Positions 53,279 to 62,853 are shown, counted from the stretch's first letter. The stretch: DNA of 64,000 bases from Ruminococcaceae bacterium UBA7080 (GCA_002493595.1 DKZG01000009.1:863-64862), one strand, 5' to 3'. Program-made: numbers and translations. The notes: generated by a model not told the origin, from the letters alone.

Positions 53279-53408
53279 TTTTTATTTTTTTCAGCTACAA
53301 AAATATGTATATGTAGATTAGTAGACAATTGTCTGTTTCACATGGCTTTTATCATTTTTCTTTTGCTTAAAAAGAAAAAAAGGTTACAAAATATTGTGAA
53401 ACAAAATT

Positions 53409-53445
53409 GATAAAAATAAAAATACCTATCCCGGAGATAGGTATT
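53409..53445 (-). terminator. Terminator after tagD
   Basis: 10-bp stem AATACCTATC / GATAGGTATT with a 5-base loop, followed on the minus strand by a long T-rich run. A second, wide repeat (CATGCACAAA / TTTGTGCATG, 53473-53534) lies between it and the tagD stop. Confidence 0.75.
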
Positions 53446-53542
53446 GCAGGTTACGGATAGAACAAATCGAAGCATGCACAAAACAAGAAAATATTTTGTA
53501 ATATGGTTTTTATATTTTAAGACATTTGTGCATGTTGCGATT

Positions 53543-53977
53543 TTATTTTTCGTCAGGGAGCTGGTCGACACCGTTGACAGCTTCTTTAAGGCCTAAATCC
53601 TTTTTTATCATGGTTGTTGAAACACCGGGCGTTCTGTCAAGAAAGACAAGCTCGCAATGTTCTTTTAAATAATCAAATTTGTCGCTGCCTGCCCAGTCGC
53701 CGCCCATTACAACGGTATCAATATGATATTGTTTTACATCATCAAGCTTTTGTTCCCAGCAATTTTCCGGAATAACAAGGTCAACATAACGGATTGCCTC
53801 AAGCATTTTTTTTCTTGTTTCATAGGTGTGATATGCTTTTTTTCCCTTTCCTGCGTTGAATTCATCTGTTGAAAGGGCTACAACAAGGTAATCGCCCATT
53901 GCCTTAGCTCTTTTTAAAAGCCTGATATGGCCATAGTGTAAAAGGTCAAATGTGCCGTAAGTTAAAATTCTTTTCAT
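53543..53977 (-). CDS. tagD: Glycerol-3-phosphate cytidylyltransferase (TagD-like)
   Basis: Makes CDP-glycerol for teichoic acid from CTP and glycerol 3-phosphate. The 144 residues have the nucleotidyltransferase HxGH-type motif (YGTFDLLHYGHIRLLKRAK), MGGDWAGSDKFDYL and the second motif RTPGVSTTMI. Size and motifs fit TagD; other small cytidylyltransferases cannot be excluded. LCP proteins in the window could attach the resulting polymer. Confidence 0.88.
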   Translation of the reverse strand: MKRILTYGTFDLLHYGHIRLLKRAKAMGDYLVVALSTDEFNAGKGKKAYHTYETRKKMLEAIRYVDLVIPENCWEQKLDDVKQYHIDTVVMGGDWAGSDKFDYLKEHCELVFLDRTPGVSTTMIKKDLGLKEAVNGVDQLPDEK

Positions 53978-54009
53978 AATAAAATCTCCTAATAGGATTT
54001 ATTTAATTT

Positions 54010-54038
54010 ATTAAATCACAATTATCATATAATGTCAA
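54010..54038 (-). promoter_or_regulatory. Promoter of tagD
   Basis: Minus strand: TTGACA (54038-54033), 17-bp spacer and TTTAAT (54015-54010), overlapping the end of tcdA. Confidence 0.6.
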
Positions 54039-54745
54039 GAAATTAAGTCTTTTATAACCTCGCCTGCGATGATAAGACCTGCCGCTGACGGTACGAAAGC
54101 AATACTTGCAGGAATTTGCCGGCGGTTTTTAATTGTCTCATTCCTTTCATCTATAGCAGTGGAAGGTGTTTCCTTAGAATAAACGGTTTTAAGCTTTTTA
54201 ATTCCTCTTTTTTTCAGCTCTCTTCTTATTACTCTTGCAAGCGGGCAAACTGAGGTTTTATAAATATCGGCAACTTCAAAGGCTGTGGCATCCAGCTTGT
54301 TGCCTGCACCCATTGAGCTGATTATGGGGACCCTTGCAAGGTTTGCCTGTAATATAAGTTCAATTTTAGCGGATACACTGTCTATTGCATCAACAATATA
54401 ATCATAGTTTGCTAAATTAAACTGATTTGCTGTTTCAGCCGAATAAAACACTTTATGAACAGTAATCTTGATATCGGGATTAATATCAAGTATACGTTTT
54501 TTTGCCGCGTCCACTTTATCCATACCCAGTGTGCTGTGCAAAGCAATGATTTGCCTGTTAAGATTTGTGAGTGAAACTATATCATTGTCAATTAAATCCA
54601 GGCTTCCGATTCCCGATCTTGCAAGTGCCTCAACGGTATAGCCGCCGACACCGCCAATCCCAAAAACGGCAACGCGGCTGTTTTTTAGTTTTTTTACTGC
54701 ATCAGTACCGATTAAAAGCTCCGTACGTGAAAATTGATTTGTCAT
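54035..54745 (-). CDS. tcdA: tRNA threonylcarbamoyladenosine dehydratase TcdA
   Basis: ThiF/E1-like enzyme that cyclises t6A37 of tRNA with ATP. The 236 residues begin FSRTELLIGTDAVKKL, then the ATP loop VFGIGGVGGYTVEALARSG, NLNRQI, the catalytic Asp/Cys region DIYKTSVCPLARVIRRELKKRG and VPSAAGLIIAGEVIK. It follows an Rrf2 regulator by 11 bases and is probably co-transcribed with it. Confidence 0.93.
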   Translation of the reverse strand: MTNQFSRTELLIGTDAVKKLKNSRVAVFGIGGVGGYTVEALARSGIGSLDLIDNDIVSLTNLNRQIIALHSTLGMDKVDAAKKRILDINPDIKITVHKVFYSAETANQFNLANYDYIVDAIDSVSAKIELILQANLARVPIISSMGAGNKLDATAFEVADIYKTSVCPLARVIRRELKKRGIKKLKTVYSKETPSTAIDERNETIKNRRQIPASIAFVPSAAGLIIAGEVIKDLIS

Positions 54746-54756
54746 AATGTGATTAC

Positions 54757-55194
54757 CTAAATAGAATATTCGTCAGCAGTGCGGCTGTGATGAGTGTCAA
54801 TGATATTTTGAAGTGTTATGGAGTCGAGATATTCGTTAATAGCTTTTTCAAGACCCTTCCATACACTCAGAGTCATGCAGCTTTCTGCTTTTTCGCAAAA
54901 ATTTTCAGCAGTATCAAGGCAGGCTACGGGAGCCAGAGTGCCTTCGGTTATTCTGAGAATATCGCCGACTGTGCATTCTTCAGGTCTTTTGGCAAGACGG
55001 TATCCGCCCTGATACCCTCTGCTGGTAATCAGAATGCCCGATTTGTTGAGCAGGGGAACAATTTGCTCGAGATATTTTTTTGATATGTTCTGCCTTTGGG
55101 CGATATCTTTAAGAGCAATAAAGCCGTCCTTTTGGTTTTCAGCCAAATCAAGCATAAGTCGTAAGGCATATCGGCCTTTTGTGGAAATTTTCAT
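54757..55194 (-). CDS. Rrf2-family (IscR-like) regulator
   Basis: 145-residue winged-helix regulator. It starts MKISTKGRYALRLMLDLAENQ, has the HTH region ISKKYLEQIVPLLNKSGI with wing SRGYQGGYRLA, and three Cys (ACLDTAENFC, ESC) placed to bind an Fe-S cluster, as in IscR/RsrR-type members. It probably senses iron-sulphur or redox state. An AGAGGTG site precedes the ATG, and a candidate operator overlaps its promoter. Confidence 0.9.
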   Translation of the reverse strand: MKISTKGRYALRLMLDLAENQKDGFIALKDIAQRQNISKKYLEQIVPLLNKSGILITSRGYQGGYRLAKRPEECTVGDILRITEGTLAPVACLDTAENFCEKAESCMTLSVWKGLEKAINEYLDSITLQNIIDTHHSRTADEYSI

Positions 55195-55212
55195 ACCTGC
55201 ACCTCTTTATTG

Positions 55213-55245
55213 CCTAATTATATCATAGGTATTATCAGTTTTCAA
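55213..55245 (-). promoter_or_regulatory. Promoter of the Rrf2 regulator with possible operator
   Basis: Minus strand: TTGAAA (55245-55240), 17-bp spacer and TATAAT (55222-55217). CCTA/TAGG (55213-55229, 9-bp centre) flanks the -10 and may be an autoregulatory site. Confidence 0.6.
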
Positions 55246-56888
55246 CCTAACTGTTCGCCTGTTGCAAGGTTAAAAACAAGGCAGCTCCTTTTGCCGTCAA
55301 GTGTATAATCAATCCTTATGATTTTATCTTTTACAAATTCAGCTGAATTTATAATTGCTTTTGACCTTGTAATTGTATCCATAAAGATTTTTTTCTGATT
55401 TTCGGTATAGGTTGAGACATCATCCGAAACAAAAAGCAAATTCCCGCAAAGGCTGTTTACCAGAGCAATGATATTTCTTTTTTGCAGCGGCATCTTAATA
55501 TTATTATCACGCAGCAAAAAAACATCCGGGTCGTTTAAAAAGGCTCTGCCGTCAAGCTGTCTGCGAAAAATAGTGTTCATCAGTGTGTGCTGTGTTGATA
55601 CATCCTCGCGCGAAAAGGATTTTTCCTCCCAGCACAGGCCTACATCTGCACCGATGCGGCAAAAATCAACCTTGCCGAAAGCGGGGGCAAGCGGAACACC
55701 GCAACCGAGTATGATTTTATCTTTGCAGCATTCACGCAGAAATTCCATTGCATCACACATGATTTCTCCGCGGCTTTTGCCATGAATAGGAATTATGGAA
55801 CAGGCATATAGAAAATCAAGCTTTACCATATCGTAACCCCAATCATTTAAAACCGTGTCAAAAACCTTTTTGATATAGGAACGAACCTCATTGTTGTATA
55901 TATCCAGTGCATAAAATCCGCCCCAATTGTGCGATGCAAAGTGAGTTTTCCCTTTTTTGTCTCGGACCAGCCAATCCTTATGCTTTTGATAAATATGTGA
56001 TTTAGGTGTAACGGCGAAGGGTGCAAGCCATAGACCGGCGAGCATGTTTTTTTGATGAATGCTGTCGGCAACCGCTTTCATTCCGCTTGGAAATTTCCTT
56101 TTGTCAGGCTCGAGCCAGTCACCGACTGTACGTTCATAGCCGTCATCAATCTGAAAAATGTTAATCTTCACGCCCAGCTTTGAAATTGCGTCCAAATCAC
56201 GCTTTACAATTTTTTCAGTTACACCGGTATAGTAGTTATACCAGGTGGTATAACCGCATTGCCTTTTTACACGGGGCTTTTCAATTTGCATCATTTCAAA
56301 ATATCTGTCAAAAACACAGTCAAAACCGCCTTCAAGGATTGCAAGGGATAAGACCTTTTTATCCTTGCAGAAGGTTACCCCCTCAAGTTCTTTTTCAATT
56401 GATATGCAGTCTGCTGCTGAATGAAAGGTGATGATTGTGTAGCCGGCTGCTTCGCTGAGAGAGCCTAAAAAAAACAGATGATTTTTATTTCTTATATATC
56501 CATATGAGTAGCCGTATATAATACCTGCTTTTTCAGGGTATTTATGAAAAGTTAAATCGCCAGCCCCCCATATGCCCAGAGGGTTAAATTTTCTTTTTTC
56601 AAGACCAAGCACCCGCGGCTTGAATTCATTCATGGCTTCGTTGGGTGAATACTCACGAGATACCGTCCAGCTCTGGAATCCGTTAACAAAAACACGATGC
56701 GCGCTGTTGAATCGATATGGCATAAGCATTTCAAATTTCACAAATTCAATTTGATTTTTTGGTTTAACTGTCAGTTCAATTTTATTATTTTTTATTTCCG
56801 CTTCAACCGAGAAGTCGTTGTTTTCACAGCTTGAGGTGTGAAAAACAGTGCTGCCCTTTTTGTAAATAAAATTAAATTTAAAGTTCAT
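55242..56888 (-). CDS. GH36-type alpha-galactosidase
   Basis: 548-residue intracellular glycosidase removing terminal alpha-galactose. An N-terminal beta-sandwich is followed by a catalytic barrel with CGYTTWYNYYTGV, FQIDDGYERTVGDW, the nucleophile Asp in MVKLDFLYA and a probable acid Asp in CRIGADVGLCW. It is shorter than the usual 700-residue GH36 enzymes. The start at 56888 has AAAGGA nine bases upstream; the ATG at 56906 overlaps the lipoprotein stop. Paired with a lipoprotein on the same transcript. Confidence 0.88.
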   Translation of the reverse strand: MNFKFNFIYKKGSTVFHTSSCENNDFSVEAEIKNNKIELTVKPKNQIEFVKFEMLMPYRFNSAHRVFVNGFQSWTVSREYSPNEAMNEFKPRVLGLEKRKFNPLGIWGAGDLTFHKYPEKAGIIYGYSYGYIRNKNHLFFLGSLSEAAGYTIITFHSAADCISIEKELEGVTFCKDKKVLSLAILEGGFDCVFDRYFEMMQIEKPRVKRQCGYTTWYNYYTGVTEKIVKRDLDAISKLGVKINIFQIDDGYERTVGDWLEPDKRKFPSGMKAVADSIHQKNMLAGLWLAPFAVTPKSHIYQKHKDWLVRDKKGKTHFASHNWGGFYALDIYNNEVRSYIKKVFDTVLNDWGYDMVKLDFLYACSIIPIHGKSRGEIMCDAMEFLRECCKDKIILGCGVPLAPAFGKVDFCRIGADVGLCWEEKSFSREDVSTQHTLMNTIFRRQLDGRAFLNDPDVFLLRDNNIKMPLQKRNIIALVNSLCGNLLFVSDDVSTYTENQKKIFMDTITRSKAIINSAEFVKDKIIRIDYTLDGKRSCLVFNLATGEQLG

Positions 56889-56902
56889 TTTTACATTTCC
56901 TT

Positions 56903-57568
56903 TCATTCAGGTTGTTTAACGAAAATTTTAGGATAGATGTTTATATCATCCTCAAGGAGCCGGTCATTTGTATCGTATTTTCCTGTAAACGTAAGTGTAT
57001 CCTTGTTGATCGTGAATGTTTCGTATTCTGTAGGATTACCGTTTTTATCTGTAAAAAAGAATTTATCACCCTTTATTATTGCTCTTTGCGGTTGGGAATG
57101 TGTAAAACCGGTAATCAGTTCTTCATAGTATTCATCCATTGCCATATCTTTGGTCACTTTTTCTTTTAAACTCATTGTCGAATCAGCGGTGATTGCTTCA
57201 TCTGTTTGCATGCGTGTAAGACCCTTGCTTTCTGCGTATTTGTACATTGCTTCCATAACAAAGCTGATGTATTCTTCAGCCATCAAATCAAAATCTTTTT
57301 TAAACTTTTTTTCATCAGGATAGCATGTATATACGTTGTCTGAGTCAAAAACAAAAAACAGGTCGATAGATAAAGGATATTCAAATTTTCCTGCGAATTT
57401 TCCCGTGCCCTTTTTTGCTGAAATATCAAGATCAGCGGATATGCGTTTTTGAATGTTAACAGTTGTTTTCCATTTCCCTTCAAATGAAACCCTTGAACAT
57501 CCGCAAAGCATGGATGCAAGAAGAAAGAAGAGCAGTATCGCAGTGATTATTTTTATACCTTTTTTCAT
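56903..57568 (-). CDS. Lipoprotein of unknown function
   Basis: 221 residues. A lipoprotein signal ends in SMLCGC, Cys about residue 24. The mature part has a strand-rich N-terminal region (GKWKTTVNIQKRISADLDIS), a helical centre (EEYISFVMEAMYKYAESKGL) and a closing strand set (GDKFFFTDKNGNPTEYETFTINKDTLTFTG). The family is not recognised; the last part looks like a small lipocalin-like or DUF-type sheet. Upstream of the galactosidase and with its own promoter. Confidence 0.75.
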   Translation of the reverse strand: MKKGIKIITAILLFFLLASMLCGCSRVSFEGKWKTTVNIQKRISADLDISAKKGTGKFAGKFEYPLSIDLFFVFDSDNVYTCYPDEKKFKKDFDLMAEEYISFVMEAMYKYAESKGLTRMQTDEAITADSTMSLKEKVTKDMAMDEYYEELITGFTHSQPQRAIIKGDKFFFTDKNGNPTEYETFTINKDTLTFTGKYDTNDRLLEDDINIYPKIFVKQPE

Positions 57569-57599
57569 GCTTTTCTCCTAAGGTTTTTCAGTCAATTAA

Positions 57600-57628
57600 A
57601 TTTTATCATACCGATTTTGTGAATTCAA
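57600..57628 (-). promoter_or_regulatory. Promoter of the lipoprotein-galactosidase pair
   Basis: Minus strand: TTGAAT (57628-57623), 17-bp spacer and TAAAAT (57605-57600). Confidence 0.65.
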
Positions 57629-57684
57629 GAATTATCTGTTTTATTTTCTACGGCTGTATGGTATACTGAAACCGGTGATGCGTT

Positions 57685-59196
57685 ATGATAAAAATAATAC
57701 CACAGCCTAAGGAAATTGTAATTTTAAATGATGATAAAATTATGCTTAAACATATTGCTTTGGGTAAAAGTTTTTTGAGCAAGGAAGCAATAGATGACTT
57801 TACTTCATTCTGCGGCTTTCCCAAAGGAGAAGAAAATATTGTTTTTAAAATCAATGATAAGCTCAGTGACGAGGAGTATATTATTGAAACAGGTAAAATA
57901 ACTACGATAACGGCATCCTCATCGGCGGGCCAGCTTTATGCTTTGCAAACGCTTAAGCAAATTATTTTACAGACAGGCGGTGAACTGCCTGTTTTAAGAA
58001 TTTATGATAAGCCTTTTTATAAAATAAGAGGATTTATGCTGGATGTTGGCCGGTACTTTTTTGTTGTAAGTGATGTGAAAAAGATAATCAAGCGAATGGC
58101 ACTTCATAAGCTTAATGTGCTTCATCTTCATCTGACTGAGGACCAGGGTTGGCGTGTTGAGATTGACAAGTATCCTCTTTTAACGCAGATAGGATCAATG
58201 CGAAAAAAGACAAACTTTAATAGTAAGCCACACGGCGGTTTTTATACAAAACAAGATATAAAGGATATCGTAAACTATGCACATGCCTTTTGCATTCAGG
58301 TTATGCCTGAATTTGATATACCCGGTCACAGCCGCGCTGCCATTGCCTGTTATAATAGCTTAACCTGTTTTCCCCGTGACCTGCATGTGGCCGATCATTG
58401 GGGTGTTAAGCATGATGTGCTGTGTGTTGGCAAAGAAGGCACAATGCAGTTTGTTTATGATGTTCTCGATGAATTTTTTGAGATGTTCCCTGACGAGTAT
58501 ATACATATTGGCGGCGATGAAGTTCCTAAGCACAGATGGGATTTATGCCCCGACTGTCAGGCTAAGAGAAGAGAGCTTGGGCTCGAAAACAGCGATGAAC
58601 TCCAGTTCTGGTTTATGAATCAAATTAAGGATTATTGTAAGGCGCATAATCGACAGGCATTTATGTGGAGCTGGGATTTGGAGGACGATAAGTTAATTGA
58701 TCATGATTTGGGCTTTACAAAATGCGGCGAAATGAACACGCTTGACAGACCCTTTATTGATACATCAACGAAGGCTTATTACATAGATTTGCCGTATGGC
58801 AGAATTCGTTTAAAGGACAGTGCAAATCATAAGGTTTATTCGGGCAATGCAATGGGAGTTGAGGCAACGCTTTGGACAGAATATGTTCCCGATATGAAAA
58901 AGGCTGACTATATGAGTTTCCCCCGAATCGGCTGTATCAGTGAAACGGGTTGGAGCGGAGAATGTTCCTGGAGCAGCTTTTCAAGCAAACTGGATTTTTA
59001 CTATTCTTTTCTTGATAAGAATAATATCAGGTATGCAAAGCCAAATGCAGCCAATCCGAATGCATTAAGAGGAAAGCTCGGAATTTTATGGTTTGAACGC
59101 AGGCAGCTGGCATGGGAAGGGCTGAAAAATATTTTTGATGATAGAAAAATAGAAAGACTTGCCGCCAAGCAAAATAAAAAATCACCTCGGCTTTAG
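57685..59196 (+). CDS. GH20 beta-N-acetylhexosaminidase
   Basis: 503 residues without a signal peptide, so cytoplasmic. An N-terminal GH20b domain (IKIIPQPKEIVIL) is followed by the catalytic barrel: RGFMLDVGRYFF, LNVLHLHLTEDQGWRVEI, the catalytic Asp-Glu in HIGGDEVPKHRW and a substrate Trp set (LWTEYVPD). It removes terminal beta-GlcNAc or GalNAc from short glycans. Divergent from the lipoprotein-galactosidase pair. Confidence 0.93.
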   Translation: MIKIIPQPKEIVILNDDKIMLKHIALGKSFLSKEAIDDFTSFCGFPKGEENIVFKINDKLSDEEYIIETGKITTITASSSAGQLYALQTLKQIILQTGGELPVLRIYDKPFYKIRGFMLDVGRYFFVVSDVKKIIKRMALHKLNVLHLHLTEDQGWRVEIDKYPLLTQIGSMRKKTNFNSKPHGGFYTKQDIKDIVNYAHAFCIQVMPEFDIPGHSRAAIACYNSLTCFPRDLHVADHWGVKHDVLCVGKEGTMQFVYDVLDEFFEMFPDEYIHIGGDEVPKHRWDLCPDCQAKRRELGLENSDELQFWFMNQIKDYCKAHNRQAFMWSWDLEDDKLIDHDLGFTKCGEMNTLDRPFIDTSTKAYYIDLPYGRIRLKDSANHKVYSGNAMGVEATLWTEYVPDMKKADYMSFPRIGCISETGWSGECSWSSFSSKLDFYYSFLDKNNIRYAKPNAANPNALRGKLGILWFERRQLAWEGLKNIFDDRKIERLAAKQNKKSPRL

Positions 59197-59210
59197 CTGA
59201 GGTGATTTTT
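59177..59210. terminator. Terminator after GH20
   Basis: 15-bp arms (AAAAATCACCTCGGC / GCTGAGGTGATTTTT, one G-U) around TTTA. It includes the GH20 stop codon and works toward the converging PHP gene too. Confidence 0.85.
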
Positions 59211-59217
59211 ACTTATA

Positions 59218-60108
59218 TCAGTCGTTTAACGCTGCACTTGCAGCTGCTTCTTTTTCTGCTTTGCGCTGTGCTCTTTTTTTCTTAGCCTTGTATCCTAAAA
59301 GCTTGTCAAGATGCTCATCCGGTGTCGTGCACGAGCCCAAAGTAACTGTTCTTGTGCCGTAAATACCGTGGAAATCTGATCCGCCTGTTAAAAGAAGCTT
59401 ATTGTTTTTGCAAATTTTACTGAGCTTCTCAATATCCTCGTTGCTTGCTGACGGATGCCAAATTTCAATGCCGTCAAGTCCAAGCTCTATGTATTTATCA
59501 ATTTCACTGAAATTATCATAAAGGGCAGGATGAGCAAGTACTGCAATGCCTCCTGCATTATGAATTTCCTCAATAACATCATTAATTTCAGGGTATTTAA
59601 CCGGTGCAAGGAGATTTGTTTCACTGTTACTGTCAAATAAAGCGTGATACAAATCGCCGTATATTTTGTCGGTATATCCTGCGTCCATAAGTGCATGCAT
59701 AATATGCTGCTTAAAAAGATTGGTTGAGCCTGATGCGTGATTTATTATAAAATCGTTTGATACGGGAAAACGTGATGCAACTTTAAGCATCATAATTTGA
59801 CCGGCTCTTTTTCGCGCAACAGAGGTACGCTTGCAAAGTCCCTCGAGCCTGTCCGGTTTTTCTGCCAAATAGCAAAGAATGTGAACCTTTTTTCCTGCTT
59901 CGCTGTCAATTGCAGACAACTCAACACCCGGAATAACCGTTACACCGTAGCGCTTGCCGATTACCTGTCCTCTGACTGTGCCTGCAAGGCAGTCGTGATC
60001 AGTTATGGCAATGGTATTTATTCCGCTTTTTTGAGCAATAACGATTAAGTCTTCAATTCCGACTGAGCCATCGCTTAATTTAGTATGACAATGTAAATCT
60101 GCTGCCAT
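59218..60108 (-). CDS. PHP-domain phosphoesterase
   Basis: 296 residues with the four PHP metal motifs: DLHCHTKLSDGS, ITDHDCLAGT, IPGVELSA and GGSDFHGIYG. Relatives are 3',5'-nucleoside bisphosphate phosphatase and RNase AM-type enzymes, so nucleotide or RNA end trimming is likely. The basic tail (KAKKKRAQRKAEKEA) may bind nucleic acid. AAGGAG precedes the ATG. Confidence 0.88.
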   Translation of the reverse strand: MAADLHCHTKLSDGSVGIEDLIVIAQKSGINTIAITDHDCLAGTVRGQVIGKRYGVTVIPGVELSAIDSEAGKKVHILCYLAEKPDRLEGLCKRTSVARKRAGQIMMLKVASRFPVSNDFIINHASGSTNLFKQHIMHALMDAGYTDKIYGDLYHALFDSNSETNLLAPVKYPEINDVIEEIHNAGGIAVLAHPALYDNFSEIDKYIELGLDGIEIWHPSASNEDIEKLSKICKNNKLLLTGGSDFHGIYGTRTVTLGSCTTPDEHLDKLLGYKAKKKRAQRKAEKEAAASAALND

Positions 60109-60164
60109 AAACTAATCTCCTTTCAAAATCAGTGGAAATTTGCCTTTTAAAAATGATTAAAAAT

Positions 60165-60182
60165 AGTGAGCGGTAGCTCACT
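60165..60182 (-). terminator. Terminator of the zapA-U32-maf operon
   Basis: 7-bp stem AGTGAGC/GCTCACT with a 4-base loop, followed on the minus strand by ATTTTTAATCATTTTT. It lies 120 bases past the maf stop. Confidence 0.65.
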
Positions 60183-60300
60183 GAAAAAATATAAACATTT
60201 TCCTTATTAATATAATAACATTAAAAGTAAAATTTTTCAAGACAATTTAAGACATATTTATATAAATTATCTTTAATTAGTCAAGTTTTTATTACTCTGT

Positions 60301-60837
60301 CTAAAACAGTTTTCTTTTTAGAGAGGCCACCGGCAGTCCCACAACGTTGAAATAATCGCCGTCGATTTTTTCAACAAAAAGTGAACCCTTACCCTGAATG
60401 CCGTATGCACCTGCTTTGTCATAAGGTTCGTCGGTATCCAGATATTCGTTTATTTCTTTATCGCTGAGTTCAAAGAATTTTACTTTTGTTTCAACGCTGA
60501 ATGTGATGTCTTTGTTCGGAGCGGTTATTGTAACACCTGTAAACACGCTGTGGCAGCATCCGCTGAGAAGTCTGAGCATTCTGAATGCATCATTTCTGTC
60601 CTTGGGTTTGCCGAGTATTTCACCATCCTTGGCCACAATGGTATCTGCACCGATAACGGTGTTTGAACCGTTAGCAAAGGGTAATGCCTTGATTCTTGAC
60701 AAATATTCAACTGCCTTGTCCGGTGCAATTTTAGCCGGAAGCGTTTCATCTATATCTGCTGTTTTTATGATAAAATCACTCGTTATGAGGGATAAAAGTT
60801 CACGCCTTCGCGGTGACTTTGATGCAAGTATAAGCAT
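60301..60837 (-). CDS. maf: Maf-family nucleoside triphosphate pyrophosphatase
   Basis: House-cleaning enzyme hydrolysing dTTP/UTP or modified nucleotides. The 178 residues have ASKSPRRRELLSL, VIGADTIVAKDGEILGKPKD, and DKAGAYGIQGKGSLFVEKIDGDYFNVVGLP, the core of the YhdE-like branch. Five bases after the U32 gene, in the same operon as zapA. Confidence 0.94.
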   Translation of the reverse strand: MLILASKSPRRRELLSLITSDFIIKTADIDETLPAKIAPDKAVEYLSRIKALPFANGSNTVIGADTIVAKDGEILGKPKDRNDAFRMLRLLSGCCHSVFTGVTITAPNKDITFSVETKVKFFELSDKEINEYLDTDEPYDKAGAYGIQGKGSLFVEKIDGDYFNVVGLPVASLKRKLF

Positions 60838-60842
60838 AATTT

Positions 60843-62843
60843 TTACAGTGTACCTCTTTGATACAATCCTCTCGTATATTTAAAATCAGGCTTGTTGCCT
60901 GTTTTATAAAGCTTTATGATTTTTTCAACTGTTTTTATATCTTCAGTTGAAAAATAAAAATGTGCAAAATCTGTTTTAACCTCGTTCATTCTGTCAAGCA
61001 TGTAGATAGGAACGCTGTTAAGTACCTCAACACAGGGATAATCCGAGCAGATCACCGGAAATTCATAACCCTTTCTGTCAGTCAGTTTGCCTTTTTTTTC
61101 ACATTCATAACAGCCGATGCTGTTTTTTACGGGGCAGTTTCTTGTCAGCATAAGAGGTATTCTGCCGTAAACTATGATGCCTGTATTTTTTGCATTTATT
61201 TGATTAGCCTGTTCAAGCGTGAGCTCGAAAGAAAGAATAGGATGATCAATCTGTTGTGCACTCAGACTGTTATAAATGTTAAGCCCAAAATCACCGAACA
61301 CATCAAAGCCCATATCCTTAGCCAGCTTATATGAGCCGATATTGCCGCAAAGAGCTCTTGAAACTCCTGCTTTTTTAAGCTTCTCAAGTCTTGCTTTAAG
61401 GTTGTTTTCAATACCGAACAAGCCTCTTGGCAAAACCACACCGGCACGATTGTCTACAAAATCCTCAATCGCACAATCAGGAGGGATAAATATATATTTA
61501 AACGGATGTCTGTCCGGTATCTGTGCGGCATCGGCAAAGGATGCGGTTAAATAGGGAACGCAATGCTTGGGACTTGTGCTTCCGGCTTCAAAAGGCTTTG
61601 CCTCAAAATGAATTTGCGGCAGTTTTTCAACTTCTTCAATCGCTTTTCTCCTCAGCTCATTGATTTTTGCCGCGGGCAAAATTAACCCGTCATCAAGCTC
61701 TGTTTCAATTTTGCCTGCAAAAAACGGTGTGCCTCCCAGCTTTGACAGACGCTCTTTAATTCCCTGCGCGGTCATCGGTCTGTTTATTGCTCTGTCCGGA
61801 ATTTCACCTGTTACTGTAACGGTTTTGCCAAGAGCACAGACGGTAAGCGTGCAGGCAGTATTCTTTTTACAAATAAACTTCATATCAATAGGCAGCAGAG
61901 GGTTTTCATTATCATAATTATGGCTGATGTCTTTGAGCACATTGTTTGCACGGATTACATCTTCTTTCTGTCGTGTACCAAACATCTTGCTGCCTATGTT
62001 TGCAGTGAGATAGCCGTCAGTAAAGCCGCTTCGTGAAAAAACAGAACGCAGAGTAAAGCTGTCAGAGTCTGTATATTCACCGTTTATTGCTTTTTTCACT
62101 GCGCAAACAGCGGCACTGACATATTCAGGTCTTTTCATTCTGCCTTCAATTTTAAGTGAAGCTATGCCGTCAAGCTTATTCAAATGCTCGATAATGCTTA
62201 AATCCTTTAAAGACAAAGCAGCTTCTTTTTTGTCGCCTTTAGCAGTAAAAGGCAACCGGCAGGGCTGTGCGCAGAGACCTCGGTTTCCGCTTCGTGAACC
62301 CAGGATGGATGAAAGATAGCATTGACCTGAAACACACATACAAAGGGCTCCGTGTACAAAAACCTCAAGTTCCAAATTTGTACTGCTTTTTATTTCATGT
62401 ATTTCTTCAAGGCTCATTTCTCTTGCAAGCACAATTCTGCTGAAGCCCAATTCCTCAGCCTGTTTTGCACCTGACGGAGTCATAATGCTCATTTGCGTTG
62501 AGCCGTGAAGTCTGGCACCCGGGAAATGCTTTTTTATCATTGCCGCAGCACCTATATCCTGAATAATAAATGCGTCAACGCCGACGGATAAAGCATATTT
62601 CACAGTGTCATATGTGGATTTCATTTCATTGTCGGATATTAAAATGTTAAGTGTTAAGTAGACCTTAACGCCTCTTTTATGGCAATAGTCTACTGCTTTT
62701 TTTAAATCATTATCATCAAAATTGCCGGCATTACGGCGTGCATTAAACAGTTTACCGCCAAGGTAAACTGCATTTGCACCGCTTCGTACACCGGCAATAA
62801 GAGACTCCATGCTGCCTGCAGGAGCCAAAATTTCAAAATTCAT
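60843..62843 (-). CDS. U32-family (DUF3656-type) protein, RlhA-like
   Basis: 666 residues. The U32 core begins EILAPAGSMESLIAGVRSGANAVYLGG, with FVHGALCMCVSGQCYLSS and the Cys motif GNRGLCAQPC, where the Fe-S or metal ligands lie. A long C-terminal part matches the DUF3656 layout of RlhA/YrrO proteins. Such enzymes hydroxylate 23S rRNA C2501 or tRNA uridine, though many are still called peptidases. Between zapA and maf in a three-gene operon. Confidence 0.88.
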   Translation of the reverse strand: MNFEILAPAGSMESLIAGVRSGANAVYLGGKLFNARRNAGNFDDNDLKKAVDYCHKRGVKVYLTLNILISDNEMKSTYDTVKYALSVGVDAFIIQDIGAAAMIKKHFPGARLHGSTQMSIMTPSGAKQAEELGFSRIVLAREMSLEEIHEIKSSTNLELEVFVHGALCMCVSGQCYLSSILGSRSGNRGLCAQPCRLPFTAKGDKKEAALSLKDLSIIEHLNKLDGIASLKIEGRMKRPEYVSAAVCAVKKAINGEYTDSDSFTLRSVFSRSGFTDGYLTANIGSKMFGTRQKEDVIRANNVLKDISHNYDNENPLLPIDMKFICKKNTACTLTVCALGKTVTVTGEIPDRAINRPMTAQGIKERLSKLGGTPFFAGKIETELDDGLILPAAKINELRRKAIEEVEKLPQIHFEAKPFEAGSTSPKHCVPYLTASFADAAQIPDRHPFKYIFIPPDCAIEDFVDNRAGVVLPRGLFGIENNLKARLEKLKKAGVSRALCGNIGSYKLAKDMGFDVFGDFGLNIYNSLSAQQIDHPILSFELTLEQANQINAKNTGIIVYGRIPLMLTRNCPVKNSIGCYECEKKGKLTDRKGYEFPVICSDYPCVEVLNSVPIYMLDRMNEVKTDFAHFYFSTEDIKTVEKIIKLYKTGNKPDFKYTRGLYQRGTL

Positions 62844-62853
62844 ATTAATCCTT

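Noticed and set aside
53295..53316. CTACA/TGTAG region as second NrdR box
   Set aside because: Only about half of the consensus positions match in any register.
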